From Hofstenia miamia (lineage: Eukaryota; Xenacoelomorpha; Acoela), in the NCBI GenBank assembly GCA_004352715.1, contig SCFE01000100.1:249562-313561 (forward strand): a DNA stretch of 64,000 nt. The letters run 5' to 3'. The notes beneath the pieces were generated by a model. The model was not told the DNA's origin and ran no database searches. It worked only from the letters and a program-made list of their open reading frames with translations. Of the stretch, positions 35,725 through 48,067 are shown piece after piece (position 1 is the first letter of the stretch; the number at the start of each line of letters is the position of its first letter). The translations under genes and the position numbers were made by a program.

Positions 35725-38700
35725 AACAAGAAACATTGCAGATGGGGAGTCTCTGGTTAGGATTAACGAAAGAATGTTTTAGGATCGCATGAGAGAGTTG
35801 AACGCAATTAGAGTAGAGTTTTATGCGAGCTCCAGTTTTATTCTTGTTTTCAACTATCATTTAGTGCTTAAAATAGCTTAATTAGATCTACTATTCTGAG
35901 ATTAATGAAAAACTAAACATGAAAATGAAGTTGATCCCGCCTTTCTTCTCCACTGTGAAATCTTTTTGTATTGTCAAATTAGTGAATTGAGAAGCTTAAT
36001 TACAAAAGCTTTTTTCATTTTATTAGTATTCTTGATTGATTGCCTTTCACCACTACTATTTAGTGATTGTTTTATCATTGTGCTGGTTAATTAGAAATGA
36101 TGATATTTCATTGACTAGCTGAAAACTAGTAGTAGCTTCATTCTTAGCAAGATTTCTTCATACCTTTTTGGAGTCCAGGTTAGCTATTTGCAGTCAAAAA
36201 GTAACTTCAACTGAACCGGCCTCATCACCGGAGTCTTTTTATAGAAATACGTAAATAACATTTCTTGTGTTTGTTGTTTTATTGATTATAATAATAGCGT
36301 TTTTACATTGCGGGTTAAAAAATTCGAATGGGAATACGGATTGGGGGTCAATAAATAAAATAACGGGTGCTGGACTGGTCTAAAGAATTTTTATCTGCAT
36401 AGATTGTGATCTCTGAATATATAAAAATGTGCATCTAAGCGGCGAAACGAGGCCTTAATATACTGAACCACCTAAAGAAAAATGTTTTCAAAACCTGAAT
36501 GGTGTAAAACTGATTTACTTGCATACTATTGTCAATATTATGGTTCTAGGGATGCTGGCATTTCTTAAATGACGTTTAAAACAATTAAGGAAACATAGAA
36601 TGATGTATTTCAAATTTTTGGGAAGCAATTGGCAGAAAAATATTCAGCAATTCGTACAACATCTAATCCAGTATATTCTTACTCAGCGATTGACTCTATA
36701 GCATGAAAATGTTTTCAATTTTGTAACAGAGTTGGGACCGGTAGAAGATTTTTATCTGCATTGTATATTTACAATATGCATATATATATAAACTGTTTTA
36801 GTCTAGAAAATTCAATATAATGATGCAAACAGCTGAAGTTGAATAACGGAAATTGCATAACCTTAATCAGTATTTCATTTCAGTTGTGAACGTTTCAGTT
36901 AGTTTATTTGGTTTTTGTTTATACAAAGAAAACTAAAAATCTTTGCAGTTTTTTAACTTCCCTTCAAATTTTATGAAGTTCCTTAAATTTTCATGTGTTA
37001 ATATTATTAGTTGGTTTCACAAAAAACTGGAATTAAAATTATGCAATCAAGAAACAGAACTTCTCAATTTACATTAAAATTAATGAGAGATTCCAGAGAG
37101 ACAAACTTAATTTTTATTCTAATTGCAAAATTGTAGCCTACCGAATCAATAACATTTTCTCAAACTTTGAATTTTCATAGGATTTTCTCCCAAACTAATC
37201 CAAATATTACCTGTCTGTCATATTATGAAGAGATATTTTTGTAATCTTGGCTGGTAAACCGCCGGCAATTTTACCCAGTCTTTCTTTGAAGTTTCCAAGC
37301 GACTGCCGGCCGGTAGCCGCTTCCGCCTTTGCTTTATAAATAACATCGTTCATTAGCATTGAACTCTCTAAATTCTAAATTCCTAATTCATGCTTTTGCT
37401 GTGCAGTTATTTTTTGTCTACGCATTAACTGTAGTAGATTTTGTTGAAGTGTATGTTTATGTTTATGACAATATCTATTAAAAGAAAACTCCACTCCATT
37501 CTAGAAGTATTAATTAATTGCAGTATACAGTTACTGTTACTGTTTTCCCCTCACGCAAACTTCAGGTTTTCATTCACAAGAATGTTCCAATTAATCACAA
37601 AATATATAAGAACTTGTGTAATTTCGTTTATTTTCACTTGTTATTTTGAACAAATATAGTTTTATCTATTTATCAAATTTCTAATTTCTGATTTTATAAA
37701 GAATATACAGGGTGTTTTAAAAAATTCCTATACACACCTGAGTTCCAATTATGATTTGACATGAAACATATTGTTTTGAAATTTACTGTACTTACTCTTT
37801 GGAACAACTATTAATAGTACAGTTAACAATTTTTTCAAACAAATTCCTGATGAAATGGGGAAAAACGCGATTGAGCATTTTTTTATTGTTTGCAAATGTG
37901 TATTAAAAGAAAAGGTGGACATGCTTAATTATTCCTGTAATTTGACATTAATCTGCTAATTTCCGAATAATCTTTTTGTTCTTATTGGAAAATAGTCCAA
38001 TAAAGCTGATTTGTTTTTGTCAAAAAATATTGAATTATTCAATATATGATGAAATTAATCTGCTTCCTTGAAAAAAAGTGCATACCTTCTTTTGAAAAAT
38101 CGTGTATTTATATCTTATTATTAAATTAGTAAATTAACGTTTTGTACTAAATAGCAGTAATAGCATTTTTAAACATTTATCTGTAGGCTACATGTTGTCA
38201 GACGAATTTCAAAATTAATTGTCATCTTTTAAATTGTCTAAAATATTTACATTGCTATTTAACTGCAACACTATTATCGAATCTCTAAGTTATTTGCGAG
38301 TTACAGTGCAGCACTAATACAAAAAGATTAAAAGTACTGAAACTGGTTATTTCTAGTATAACTTTGTTAACTGAAGTGAATTTATATTAAATCAAAGTGC
38401 TCCTACTGTTGCTAAGAGATGCGTTTACATAAAGACTAGAGAAATAAACGTCTCTATAAATTAAACGATGCATTTTTTACTTTGATATTTCAACTTGTAA
38501 TTACCATTTTAAACGAATGAAAGCTAACAATAGATGTATTTTCAAAAGACAAAATTGAGTTTTAAGAATTATACTACTAGGTTTTTGTTTTGCACCAGCT
38601 ATTTTTGATAATTAATCATTCTTCGCTTAGTAGTATTTCTTATTATGTGAAAGAATACACTTTTTTATATTTTATATTTCATATCTTTATTTCATGTTTA

Positions 38701-38843
38701 TAGCAGTTCAACAAATACATATCTATAAAAATACATATAAAAGTGATGTACAAATCTACAAACTAAAGATACTTAAAATATGTCTAAAAAGCACAAAATA
38801 TACAAATTAAAAAGATTAAATAAAAGAGAGATAAACTTAAATT
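35725..38843. other. AT-rich non-coding stretch
   Basis: No gene is recognised. CAGGGTGTTTTAAAAAATTC at 37711-37730 looks like the outer end of a DNA transposon, but no partner end was found. A GC-rich patch at 37259-37330 ends in TTTATAAATAAC, which could be a TATA box; no downstream coding frame supports it. Confidence 0.4.
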
Positions 38844-38844
38844 C

Positions 38845-39870
38845 TTTGCCATGGAATTTTTGAATGCCCGTATTTTACATTGATTTGTTAACAAATTTTC
38901 CTTCAATAGTTTCTTAAATGTTCCTATATTATATTCTTTTCTTATCTGTAGTGGCAACTTTTTCCAATATTTACAAACTGTAAGGTGTTAAGGCGTCTCT
39001 CCAAAACTTATTCACTACTTTTACTCTGCATGCCAATTTATTTGTTCGGTTATTTACGCTAACATTGTTGAACAAAGGATTTTTTTTGTTTAACAATTTG
39101 AAACATTTTTATTAAACTTGCATATATAGTATAATAAATTGGTGATAACATGTTTAATGTTTGCAGAGTTTTTCCTGTNTTTGCCATGGAATTTTTGAAT
39201 GCCCGTATTTTACATTGATTTGTTAACAAATTTTCCTTCAATAGTTTCTTAAATGTTCCTATATTATATTCTTTTCTTATCTGTAGTGGCAACTTTTTCC
39301 AATATTTACAAACTGTAGGTGTTAAGGCGTCTCTCCAAAACTTATTCACTACTTTTACTCTGCATGCCAATTTATTTGTTCGGTTATTTACGCTAACATT
39401 GTTGAACAAAGGATTTTTTTTGTTTAACAATTTGAAACATTTTTATTAAACTTGCATATATAGTATAATAAATTGGTGATAACATGTTTAATGTTTGCAG
39501 AGTTTTTCCTGTTTGACGTATGTCGATGTTAAACATTGCACACAGTGACCAATTAAATATTCTATTTATGCGCCTTCGTTTATCATTAGATATATTATTC
39601 AGAAGTATGCATGCATACTTAAATTGACTATACACCAGCGCCTCTACAATGACTTTACTTTGAGTAATATTTCTTATGTGATTTAGATAATGCACTCAAC
39701 TTGCCATTCTGCTGATTTTGTTGGTCACAAACATTTCAATTGTAAAATTTCTATCAATTTCGACTCCTAAATACGGCATAGAATAGGCATTTTTTACTGG
39801 TGGATTATTTGGAGAAACCTTCAAAGTGATGTTCTTGCTTATGATGTTTAATTTTTTTGGCGTGAAAATG
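38845..39870 (-). mobile_element. LINE RT C-terminal fragment containing an assembly duplication
   Basis: Minus-strand translation from 39870 gives SKNITLKVSPNNPPVKNAYS, then MPYLGVEIDRNFTIEMFV, LNHIRNITQSKVIVEALVYS and FKYACILLNNISNDKRRRIN, then after a gap a tail with FWRDALTPTVCKYWKKLPLQ. YLGVxID, a YSxFKYA-type strand and the W..LP..IR tail are the usual end of LINE ORF2. A stop (TGA) separates IEMFVTNKISRMAS from the following helix. The block 38845-39178 is repeated at 39180-39512 around a single N, so the tail appears twice. Confidence 0.65.
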
Positions 39871-40149
39871 ATAAATTTCGTGTAAATTTCTTAACGCCTA
39901 GTGATAAATTACATGCCGAGCAAGAACTTTGTACATTGTTAGGCAACATACTTGACAATAGAAATATGAAGTTGAAATAAATATGTTGAAAATTAATTAA
40001 GCAAATTTTTATAGAGAAAAAATAATTGCTGCAAAGATTTATTTAATACTTGAATTTCGAATTATGAAAATGAAACATGAAAATAAAATATATTTAAGGT
40101 GGACATCCCATAATCGACTGCACAAATATATCTATATATCAATATATAT

Positions 40150-40720
40150 ATGTCCGAACTGCATAAAATATTAGAAAAGAACGGCTATTCACATAAATTG
40201 ATTACGAATATTATTGACCAAGCTCTCACCTCAAAATCTATTGAATGTAACCAAGTTAATCACGAAAATAAAATATCAATATTTTAGAAACTACCATATA
40301 TTGAAGATCAACAAAATCTTTTAAAAGCACGCCTTAAGATAATTAATAATACTCGATTAAAAATAACTAAGTTAACACCAAATCTGCAATCAAAGAAAAC
40401 ATCTAATAGTTTTAAGAAAAATTATCCCATCGAAAAAAATGCTAGTTTCTTCACTGGTTTATAAATATAGTTTTGAAGAATGCAATATTTTATTTTTTAC
40501 ATCGGGGAAACTAAGCGCCATTTCATAACTAGGATCAAAGAATCTCTCTCAGCCCATCTAATGTCTGAAATATGCATGCATCAACATCATGCGAAAAGAA
40601 AAATTTAAGTATATTAATGAAATCGCCAATTGCAAAATGGCAGAAGTTCTGATTATTAAGACCCATAACAAAGATCATCTATTCAATCAGAAACAATGAA
40701 ATAGGAGAATATTAAAATTA
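40150..40720 (+). mobile_element. Penelope-like element fragment: RT end and GIY-YIG endonuclease
   Basis: The + strand reads MSELHKILEKNGYSHKLITN, then after a stop a KLPYIEDQQNLLKARLK region, then after further stops ECNILFFYIGETKRHF, ITRIKESLSAHLM and KMAEVLIIKTHNKDHLFNQ. YIGET followed by RHFxxRIxE is the core of the GIY-YIG nuclease that follows RT in Penelope-like elements (YIGET at 40498-40512). The first Cys of the usual C-x-x-C pair before it reads Phe. At least three in-frame stops and one frameshift make it non-functional. Confidence 0.65.
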
Positions 40721-41110
40721 TTTTAAGTTCATAAAATTTTAATCAGCATTTAGTGTAGTACATTGGAAATAGACCCACATTATACATACATGTATTGTTA
40801 GAATGTATTTTTCTTCATAATATTTTTTTATTATCAATCTATCATAAAATTCACTTTAGCATTAACATTGACGTCCTTTTGATAAACACTGTATTGCAGT
40901 ATAATTCTAAATTCATTTTTGCTATATTTCATGTTCACAAATTAATTAAACAATAGTTTTATTGGATCGCTAACAAGTAGGGAATTGCACAAATACTATG
41001 TATCTAATTAAGAAATTATTAACATTAAACCTCACTGGTTGCTGTAAAAAATTTAAAATGTGTTTAAAATCTTTCAAAAATATGTTGTTTTTATGCATTT
41101 GTTGTACAGG
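40721..41110. other. AT-rich non-coding stretch
   Basis: Nothing recognisable. Confidence 0.5.
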
Positions 41111-41111
41111 T

Positions 41112-41153
41112 TGGTTAAGTGGTTAGGGCTAGGGTAACATTTTAATTCGAATC
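41112..41153 (+). promoter_or_regulatory. RNA polymerase III-type A-box and B-box-like pair
   Basis: TGGTTAAGTGG (41112-41122) fits the A-box consensus TRGYNNARNGG, and ATTCGAATC (41145-41153) fits the B-box core GWTCRANNC with one mismatch, 22 bp downstream. No tRNA cloverleaf can be folded around them, so a decayed tRNA or tRNA-derived SINE head is the best guess. It directly precedes a GC-rich repeat. Confidence 0.3.
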
Positions 41154-41540
41154 AAAGATGGACGCGGGTGCGGGTTTACTCACGCGGATTGCGGTGCAGT
41201 GCAGGTACTGAATTTCAAATGCCAAGCGGGTTGCGGTGCGAGTGGAAATTTTGATTTTGTTACCTGTGTAATACTAAACTAATACAATATTAATTATACT
41301 ACGAAATCTATACGTAATGTATTTGACATCATTCACTCAATTAAACAAAATTAATAGAAACTAAATTCAGTTATTTACATTTTTTACCGAATTACTTGAA
41401 ATGATATGCGACATTTAGAAAATAGCGGATGTGTTGTTGGACCGGATTAATTTTTATAACAGGCATGCGGACGCGGTGCGGTTGTGGGCCCACTCACTGT
41501 GGGTTCGGTGCCATGCGGTTATCAAAAATTACACCCGGGT
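41154..41540. repeat. GC-rich repeat with GCGGTGCGG motifs
   Basis: Two GC-rich blocks (41160-41252 and 41459-41540) surround AT-rich filler. GGGTTTACTCACGCGGATTG in the first and GGGCCCACTCACTGTGGGTT in the second are partly alike in direct orientation, and GCGGTGCGG-type strings recur. The composition contrast and the paired blocks suggest the two ends of a decayed non-autonomous transposon. I could not define terminal repeats. Confidence 0.4.
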
Positions 41541-44500
41541 TTTCAATGATTCAAACATCTGAAAAATTTACATATATTTAAATAAATATGGTTTTACAAT
41601 ATCTCTTGGCAATTTCTAAATATTTTGTTTAGCTCATAAGTATATTAAATATTTCGATGCATAATTTGAAAAAGCTTAGCATCAAATTAAATGTATAAAT
41701 TCTTCAAGAATTGTGTAGTCAACGATTTAAACATTTTATAGACAATTACCATTGTTTTTATTGTTATGTTTTTTTTTAATATCACACTAATTAACTTGTC
41801 TTTATTTCCTTCGCTTTATGAAAAAATGTAAAGCACATCAAAAACGAAAAATTTCAAAATCGTGTAATCTTTTAACTGTCAAATAATTTAAAACAAAATC
41901 TAGTATGTTTTAAATAATTTAATAATATTTAACAATTTTGCTGATAAATAGAGATTCCCTAAATTTTATAATTTGAACAGTAAACGTCCTCTTAGTTTGT
42001 AAATATGCTAAACAGTGAATGCAACTTGCTCTCCCTAACCAATGTTCGTTCCGCCTTCGCTTCCTAGGACCAATGCTTAGAATTTGAAAGAAGCATTAAC
42101 CATATGTTTATGCAACAAATATTCAGATGTTGAAGTTACTTGGCAATTCTCGGCGTATAATTTTCTAACATATATTTATAATTCCAGGATTTGATTCCCT
42201 CGTTACTCTTAAAGTGATTTGCAATCTGGATTGTATAATAATGTTTAATTCTCAAATAATTACCACATTCTTGTTTATTTATTAAAGACATAAATTGAAT
42301 TTCAAATATTCATTAAAGAACAACATAAATACATGTCTTACTGTATAATCCCTATAGTGCCATTGTTGCAAAGTTATTTGATTTATGTAATTAGAGTTTA
42401 TGGCACTGAACTTTTAAATCAATAAAAACAAACTTAAAGCTAATTCCCCAAAATTGCGATTTTCAGATTAATACGTGACCAAAAATTTCCTATGCATTTG
42501 TAACATATAACTGACACATAGTGTAGGCAGGCTCGGATTACTCACTTGAGCGATGATACACAACATTTTTTATCAGTGAAATTGCTTAATGTAAAAAATT
42601 TTGTCCACAGCTTGAAACAAAAGAATTGCTATATTCTACTTTAATACTATTTTTGAATATGTACTTATTACAATCCATTTTTTCATTATTGTATTTCATT
42701 AAACTAAATTATTTGAATATATTATATCCACTTTCATATATATTGAAATTTACTTCTGGAACTTCCTTCATTCTAAATGTATAATATTATCGCTCGATTC
42801 AAATTATCAAAGAACATGATTTTGTGCAAATCCCTTTGCTCATGGGTGTACTTATAAATATTATTAAAGGAGTACTATGTTCATAATTACCTATAGGAAT
42901 CTTTTTTTTATTAAGTATAGCTGATTAAAGTTTATATATTTAACAGCAAAGTAAGTGGAACAATCTATTCAAAAAATTCTTCCTTGAGAAAGCAATATCA
43001 AACATTTTTAAAAAAAACTATAATAAGAAAAAATTACCAAACCTTTTTTTTTAATTTTAAGTTTAATACGTAAATACGTATATATAAGTATATATATATA
43101 TGTATATAGATGTATATAATATATGTTATATATTTAATATGTTTTTACATTTTTGAAGAGTAATTATTTTTGAAGAATAGAAATGAAATGATACCTTTTA
43201 TGACAGTATAAATACATCAAATGTGGAAAACTGCTTAGTAGGTTAAATTAGTATATTCCAATTTCTAACTTAGCGAATTGTGATACTCCCGCAAGATGGC
43301 CATCATATAATATAATTAGTTTTTGTATTTCATTGCTTGCTATTACTTTCAATGTTAAAATGATTTTGAGCACATATTTGTTACAGCAGACTCATCGAAG
43401 AAAATGTGTCTAATAAAGCGCTTTCAAACTGTAGACATGTAATGTAAATATTAAATCTGCAATTTCGAAATCTCTTGGATATATTTTGGGTTTATTCAAT
43501 ACATCACATGTAAAAAACTAGACCTAAATTTAGTTGTTGATGAAATACATATAAACGGATTACTATGAAACCTTGTTAGATAAATAATAAAATCCATTAT
43601 TTATAAATTAAGAAACATTTGAGAGTTATTTTATAAAAATAATGCTATTAGTAATTTAGAAATAATTGATTAAAAAACTTGATATGTAAGCTCTAATATC
43701 TCTTACGTAGTTACAGCAGTACATTGCTGGAAGGGAATTTTTTAGGTACATAGAGACAAGGATATTTCCAAAATAATTTCGAAATATTAGCCTACATCGG
43801 ATGACAACCCTGTGGTAGACTATAAATATATAAACAAACTACTATAATCCAAAAGTTAATTGTTAAAGGCCCATAGCCATTGACCCGCTCTACGAGTTGT
43901 TTTCTCTCATACTCTATTCAAAATTTTTATGGTCATAATATCATATTTCGCTATTTTGATACAATTATATTAGCTGTATGGGAGACTAAAATTCGTTCAA
44001 ATTGTATACTGATTGATGCTGTCAAATATTTTTTCGTTTCATTTGAGTTACTTGCATTGTATTTACATTAAATTTAACATTTACGTTTTTTACCATTTAA
44101 TTCTAACGCTATTAAGTTCATAAGCACTCATTCTTTGGCTTCTTGAGTACTCGTAAGATTAGACGAATACTGTATTAAAATATAAAAACTTTCGATTAAG
44201 AAAAATACTGTACAAGTATGATGACTAAAATTCATCACTAAATGTGTTCACCATTCCACTCGAAACTTGCATATAAGGTTTCAAAATTGAATCCACCGAT
44301 CTCTGTAGCAATTCTTGTGGTAAATCATTGAATTCATCAATAATGAGGGTTCTCTGACAGAATTATTTTTTATCAGCTATAATTGCAATTGGTGAACCAA
44401 AAATAGACGTCTCATCACTTAAATTGGTAAGTATGAATGATTTTTTAAGCTCAGAATGGAAATCTTTTTTTAGAATATTTACAGTACTTTCAGGAGACCA

Positions 44501-45229
44501 TTTTATCAGCATTTAAAAATATTGTCTAGCACAGCACTATTATCTTCACCAGCATCAGAACATTCTACTCCTGAATTTTTGCTTAGTTAAAATTAAATTA
44601 ACGCTCCACGTTAGGAATCTCCTTTCAACATTATCATGCATTTTTGCTACCAATGTAACCCTATTTCTACTAGTGTTAGTTTGAAAAAATCATTTTTTAA
44701 CAATTTTATAGAGCCTGTTAAGAAACATTGAAAGTTTTTTACATGGACACATCTATGGCCTAAAGTACATGCAAATAAGTATTTTTTCATATCTCATTGA
44801 TTTGCCGAATTTTGCAAAATTATTCAAATTCTTTCCATACCTAGCATTTATATAATGAGGCGGTCTAATGCCCATGGGAAAAACAACTACCCTGAAATAT
44901 TTTGTTTTCTAAAGATAAACGGTGTGAGTCTCGTTCAAGCGCACGAAGCGAAATTCAAAGGTTGTTATGTCAATGGTTCAGTACAAGGTCGTGAATTAAA
45001 GTTAAAAATGGAAGAGGAGACACTTTTCTTTCTTGTGGTGTTTTCAGATTTTAATATCTTCATTAGTTCGTGAATTGAAAGTGTTTAAAAATTTTTCAGA
45101 GAAGCCATAAAAGATATTGAACATTTCCTAGTAGAATCAGGATTAAAGTGAAAAAATACCACAGTGCATAAATTAAGTTCAAATTCACCTGAGGTAGTGG
45201 CTGGTTCCAACTAATTGGTGATCAACTTC
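41541..45229. other. Mostly AT-rich non-coding stretch with some degraded coding-like text
   Basis: No gene can be defended. Between 44220 and 45120 both strands hold fragments that look coding-like (for example TLIIDEFNDLPQELLQRSVD on the minus strand near 44340 and MRRSNAHGKNNYPEIFC on the plus strand at 44855), but I could not assign a family and stops are frequent. A TATA-rich tract occurs at about 43076-43140. Confidence 0.4.
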
Positions 45230-46079
45230 AAACCTTAAAAGTGCATGGTGTCGTGTAGTTCAGCCAATGCAGAGATCATGGCTCGTAACAAGGAAAAGGC
45301 AAGTTTGCATCTTATCCAGTTGTAGGTTATGCAATAGTGTGTATGCCTTTTCTCAGAGATTAAACCACTAAGTTGTACTAAAAAAATTTCAGTCAGCAGT
45401 GATGCGACATGCAATGCATCAATGGCCTAAATGTGATCTGTTCGATTTTTAGCACTCTCTGTTGGTACTCCCTTGTTTTCCCCGGTTCATGAGCCTTAAA
45501 TGTTTCTGCTGCAGTTCTTCGAGCAGAGATGACTGCACAGGAGTTGAATAACCTTACATCATTTATGTGCTTGGCAACAGCACCAAAACCCAACGGCAGA
45601 AATGTCTAGCCTAGCTCCATTAGACAAGCTAGAAGAAGAGAACAGGGCCTTCTGTTGATCTCCATTCAGTTCCTTTAACAGTTGTTAACTCAATATTATC
45701 ATGTTTTTCTTTGAGGCAAATCTTCCCGAGGCTTTTCTGTCTAACTGTGTCTATAAGGTTGAGTAACTTTGCTAAAGAAATAATAATTTTCACAACAAAT
45801 GAAAGACCAGTAAAACTTATGCGGTTGAGTCTCCGGAGTTTCTGAGGCCTTTGTGGTTAAGTTTGACCATTATTGCTTTTGATTTCAGTTTTTCGACACA
45901 GTAAAAGTCATTGGCTAGTATATATATATATATCCGCCTAAGGTATCTCGCTCCGTCTGTTGGGAAAAGTACGTCTTCTCCGCCAAAGTATTTGTTGGCC
46001 ATTTCAAGGTGGAACTTAACAAGAAAAGCGATTTTCAAGAGTTTGGCAAAGTAACCGAGTTTCGGTCCACATTTCTTAA
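45230..46079 (-). pseudogene. C-terminal half of a split RT-family retroelement
   Basis: Minus-strand translation starts KCGPKLGYFAKLLKIAFLVK, continues with ANKYFGGEDVLFPTDGARYL and ANDFYCVEKLKSKAIMVK, and later gives INDVRLFNSCAVISARRTAA, YQQRVLKIEQITFRPLM and finally WIRCKLAFSLLRAM. GP-x-x-GYF, the TxGxRYL block, the DVRxFN segment, the VExxxFTPL segment and the SWIRCKLSFxLLR tail follow one another in an RT-containing protein family common in invertebrate genomes. A (TA)n expansion at 45919-45934 sits inside the coding sequence. The N-terminal half is at 57909-58560, beyond an 11.8-kb nest of insertions. Confidence 0.6.
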
Positions 46080-47310
46080 TATTAATAATAATAATATATT
46101 TCTTGTATATGCGCACAAAAGCTTATAAATAATTCTAGTGCGCTACAAATATGATCAATACTATAGATTCAAATCAGAAAGCTGTTCAGTGAATAAGTAG
46201 TGTTTCAGACCCTTTTTGAATAGAATAATATTATGTTCATTTCTAAGATGAACTGGAAGATTGTTAAGACGCTTAGCACCACTATACGAGAAGCTAATTT
46301 CATGATCACGACCGAGAGATTTTGGAATGATTAAGGTCTTTCCATTTATTGTTCTTTTGGTTTCATCATTTAACTTGAGTAACTCCGATATGTAATGTGG
46401 ACCCTTACCATTTAGAGACTTCCAGATAATTAGACATACTTTATAAGTAATTCTGTGAGGAATTTTTAACCAGTGTAGCCGGACTAACATGATCATATTT
46501 TCTTAGATCGAAAACAAATCTAGCAGAATTATTTTGTAATACCTGTAGCTTGGTAATGAGACGACCAGAGATCCCCATTAAGCAACCATTCATAAAATCT
46601 ATGCGTGACAGAATTAAGGATCTAAATAATTCCACACGTATAGCAGTAGGTAGATAATTTCTTATTCTGTAAAGGTTTCTTAGAATTCCATTACATGTTT
46701 TCACTATATTACCTACATGAGCAGTCATCGATAAATTGCTTTCCATTAGCAGACCCAAATTTCTAATTGTTGTCTTAATGGTAATTTGAAAAATTGCATT
46801 AAAAAACATAAAATCTGTTTTAATAGAGTTTAATAGTTGAGAAGCTGATGCTAATCTTCTTTCAAGAGTAGTTATGATGTCCAGTGCCTCCGTCTTAGCA
46901 TTATTAATCCCATCCAAATGTGACTGAATATAAAATTGTGTGTCATCTGCAAACATTTTATGTTGCATCCCAGCAATTGAGAGAAAATGACTTATGAATG
47001 CATTGTAAATAATAAATAAAATAGGACCAAAAATAGATCCCTGTGGTACGCCAAAAATGCTGTATTTATATTAGATTTAGTTAAGCCAGCCTTATAATAA
47101 TTACATCTTTCTGAGATATATGATTTCAATCAATTAAATGCTGTCGATCTGATGCCACATTTGTACAATATATCTAGCAAAAGCTGGTGATCAACCAAAT
47201 CAAAAGCTGCTCTTTGATTAAGTAGTACAACAAGTACAGCTAACCTTCTAGATTTAAAAGCTAAGAGATCATTCTTGATTCGTAATAGAATAGTTTCTAC
47301 CGAATGATGT
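46080..47310 (-). mobile_element. CR1-like LINE, 5'-truncated, with (ATT)n tail
   Basis: The body runs on the minus strand from 47310 to about 46080. Its 3' end carries a short TAA/ATT triplet repeat (46075-46097), the usual tail of CR1/L2-type LINEs. The 5' end coincides with the first base of the LTR sequence at 47311. It belongs to the same family as the LINE at 13.8-16.6 kb. It lies inside the split RT-family element, so its insertion is younger than that element. Confidence 0.75.
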
Positions 47311-47327
47311 TGTAGCATAATCTCCAA
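46161..47327 (-). pseudogene. CR1-like LINE reverse transcriptase, C-terminal portion
   Basis: Minus-strand motifs in order: HHSVETILLRIKNDLL, AFDLVDHQLLLDIL (first catalytic Asp; here the aromatic LDLSAAFD-type stretch reads LNQRAAFD), GVPQGSIFGPILF near 47035, MFADDTQFY near 46955 (paired catalytic Asp intact), RNLGLLMESNLSM, then the thumb and LHWLKIPHRITYKVCLI, and a terminal LNNLPVHLRNEHNIILFKKG before the stop at 46161. Frameshifts lie around 47060-47130 and near 46490. The start codon at 47327 belongs to LTR sequence, so the start is artificial. Confidence 0.75.
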
Positions 47328-47945
47328 TAAAAGAATTGATTCAACAAAAATCAGAAGAAAATAAAAACATAAAACTCAATTAAGAAACTCGAATCATTTT
47401 ATTAGAAATTAGCTTCTAATGATTTAGCCAAAACTGTAAAAGCAAATATTGGTCGCAACACTTTTGACAAAACGCATGTGGACATTAAGCTCCGCATTGA
47501 TTTTAGCTTAACAACTGGTTCACGCAGAACAAAGATTATGTGGACATCAAAATTCGAATTGCGACTGGTACTTGCTTGATCGGTAAACATATTTATTAGA
47601 TTTTATATAAATACAACCTAAGCACTGTAAAAGTGATGGAAATTTACCATTTAGTGGGTTACTCTTATTTTATCAGTGTAGTTACTTATTAAATGATGAG
47701 AAGCTAAGCAAGCTTTGCGTGTGAGGAAACATAAATGGATTTCAGCCTCAGTAATTACTTGCAATTAGGTTATGGCTAGGTATAGGAATGTTTTTCTCTA
47801 TCACTTAGCTCTCTACTGATTGCTGGTGTGACATGTAGTAATAAACGCTCTAAAGGCGAGAGGCCACCATAAGGATGATTGTGATATTTATTAGTGACGT
47901 TATTTTAGATCTAAATTGTTGACTAATAAGAGACCAATAAGAGAC
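47311..47945 (+). repeat. 5' LTR-related copy A, missing its 3' part
   Basis: Starts TGTAGCATAATCTCC and follows the 3' LTR (57016 onward) to about position 57665, with a deletion near 47720 of ~25 bp that the other two copies retain. It then departs into unrelated sequence. It is more diverged from the 3' LTR than copy B is. Confidence 0.75.
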
Positions 47946-48067
47946 AATATTGTTTATATTTTAATTATATGTAGGCTAGGAGCTGCCACAGTTTGTAGCT
48001 AGTGTTGTGTAAGTTGTACATGTCAGCCCTTATTGCGATATACATTTATATTTTAACTATATGTAGG

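Noticed and set aside
36215-36242. CCGG...CACCGGAGTCTTTTT hairpin resembling an intrinsic terminator
   Set aside because: The sequence is eukaryotic; this terminator type has no meaning here and the stem is only four base pairs.
37259-37345. GC-rich patch followed by TTTATAAATAAC as a promoter
   Set aside because: No coding frame or splice-like structure follows; the TATA-like string is common in this composition.
37711-37760. CAGGGTGTTTTAAAAAATTC as one end of a DNA transposon
   Set aside because: No second end or target duplication found within a reasonable distance.
41105-41160. Functional tRNA gene
   Set aside because: A- and B-box-like strings are present but no acceptor, D, anticodon or T stem can be paired.
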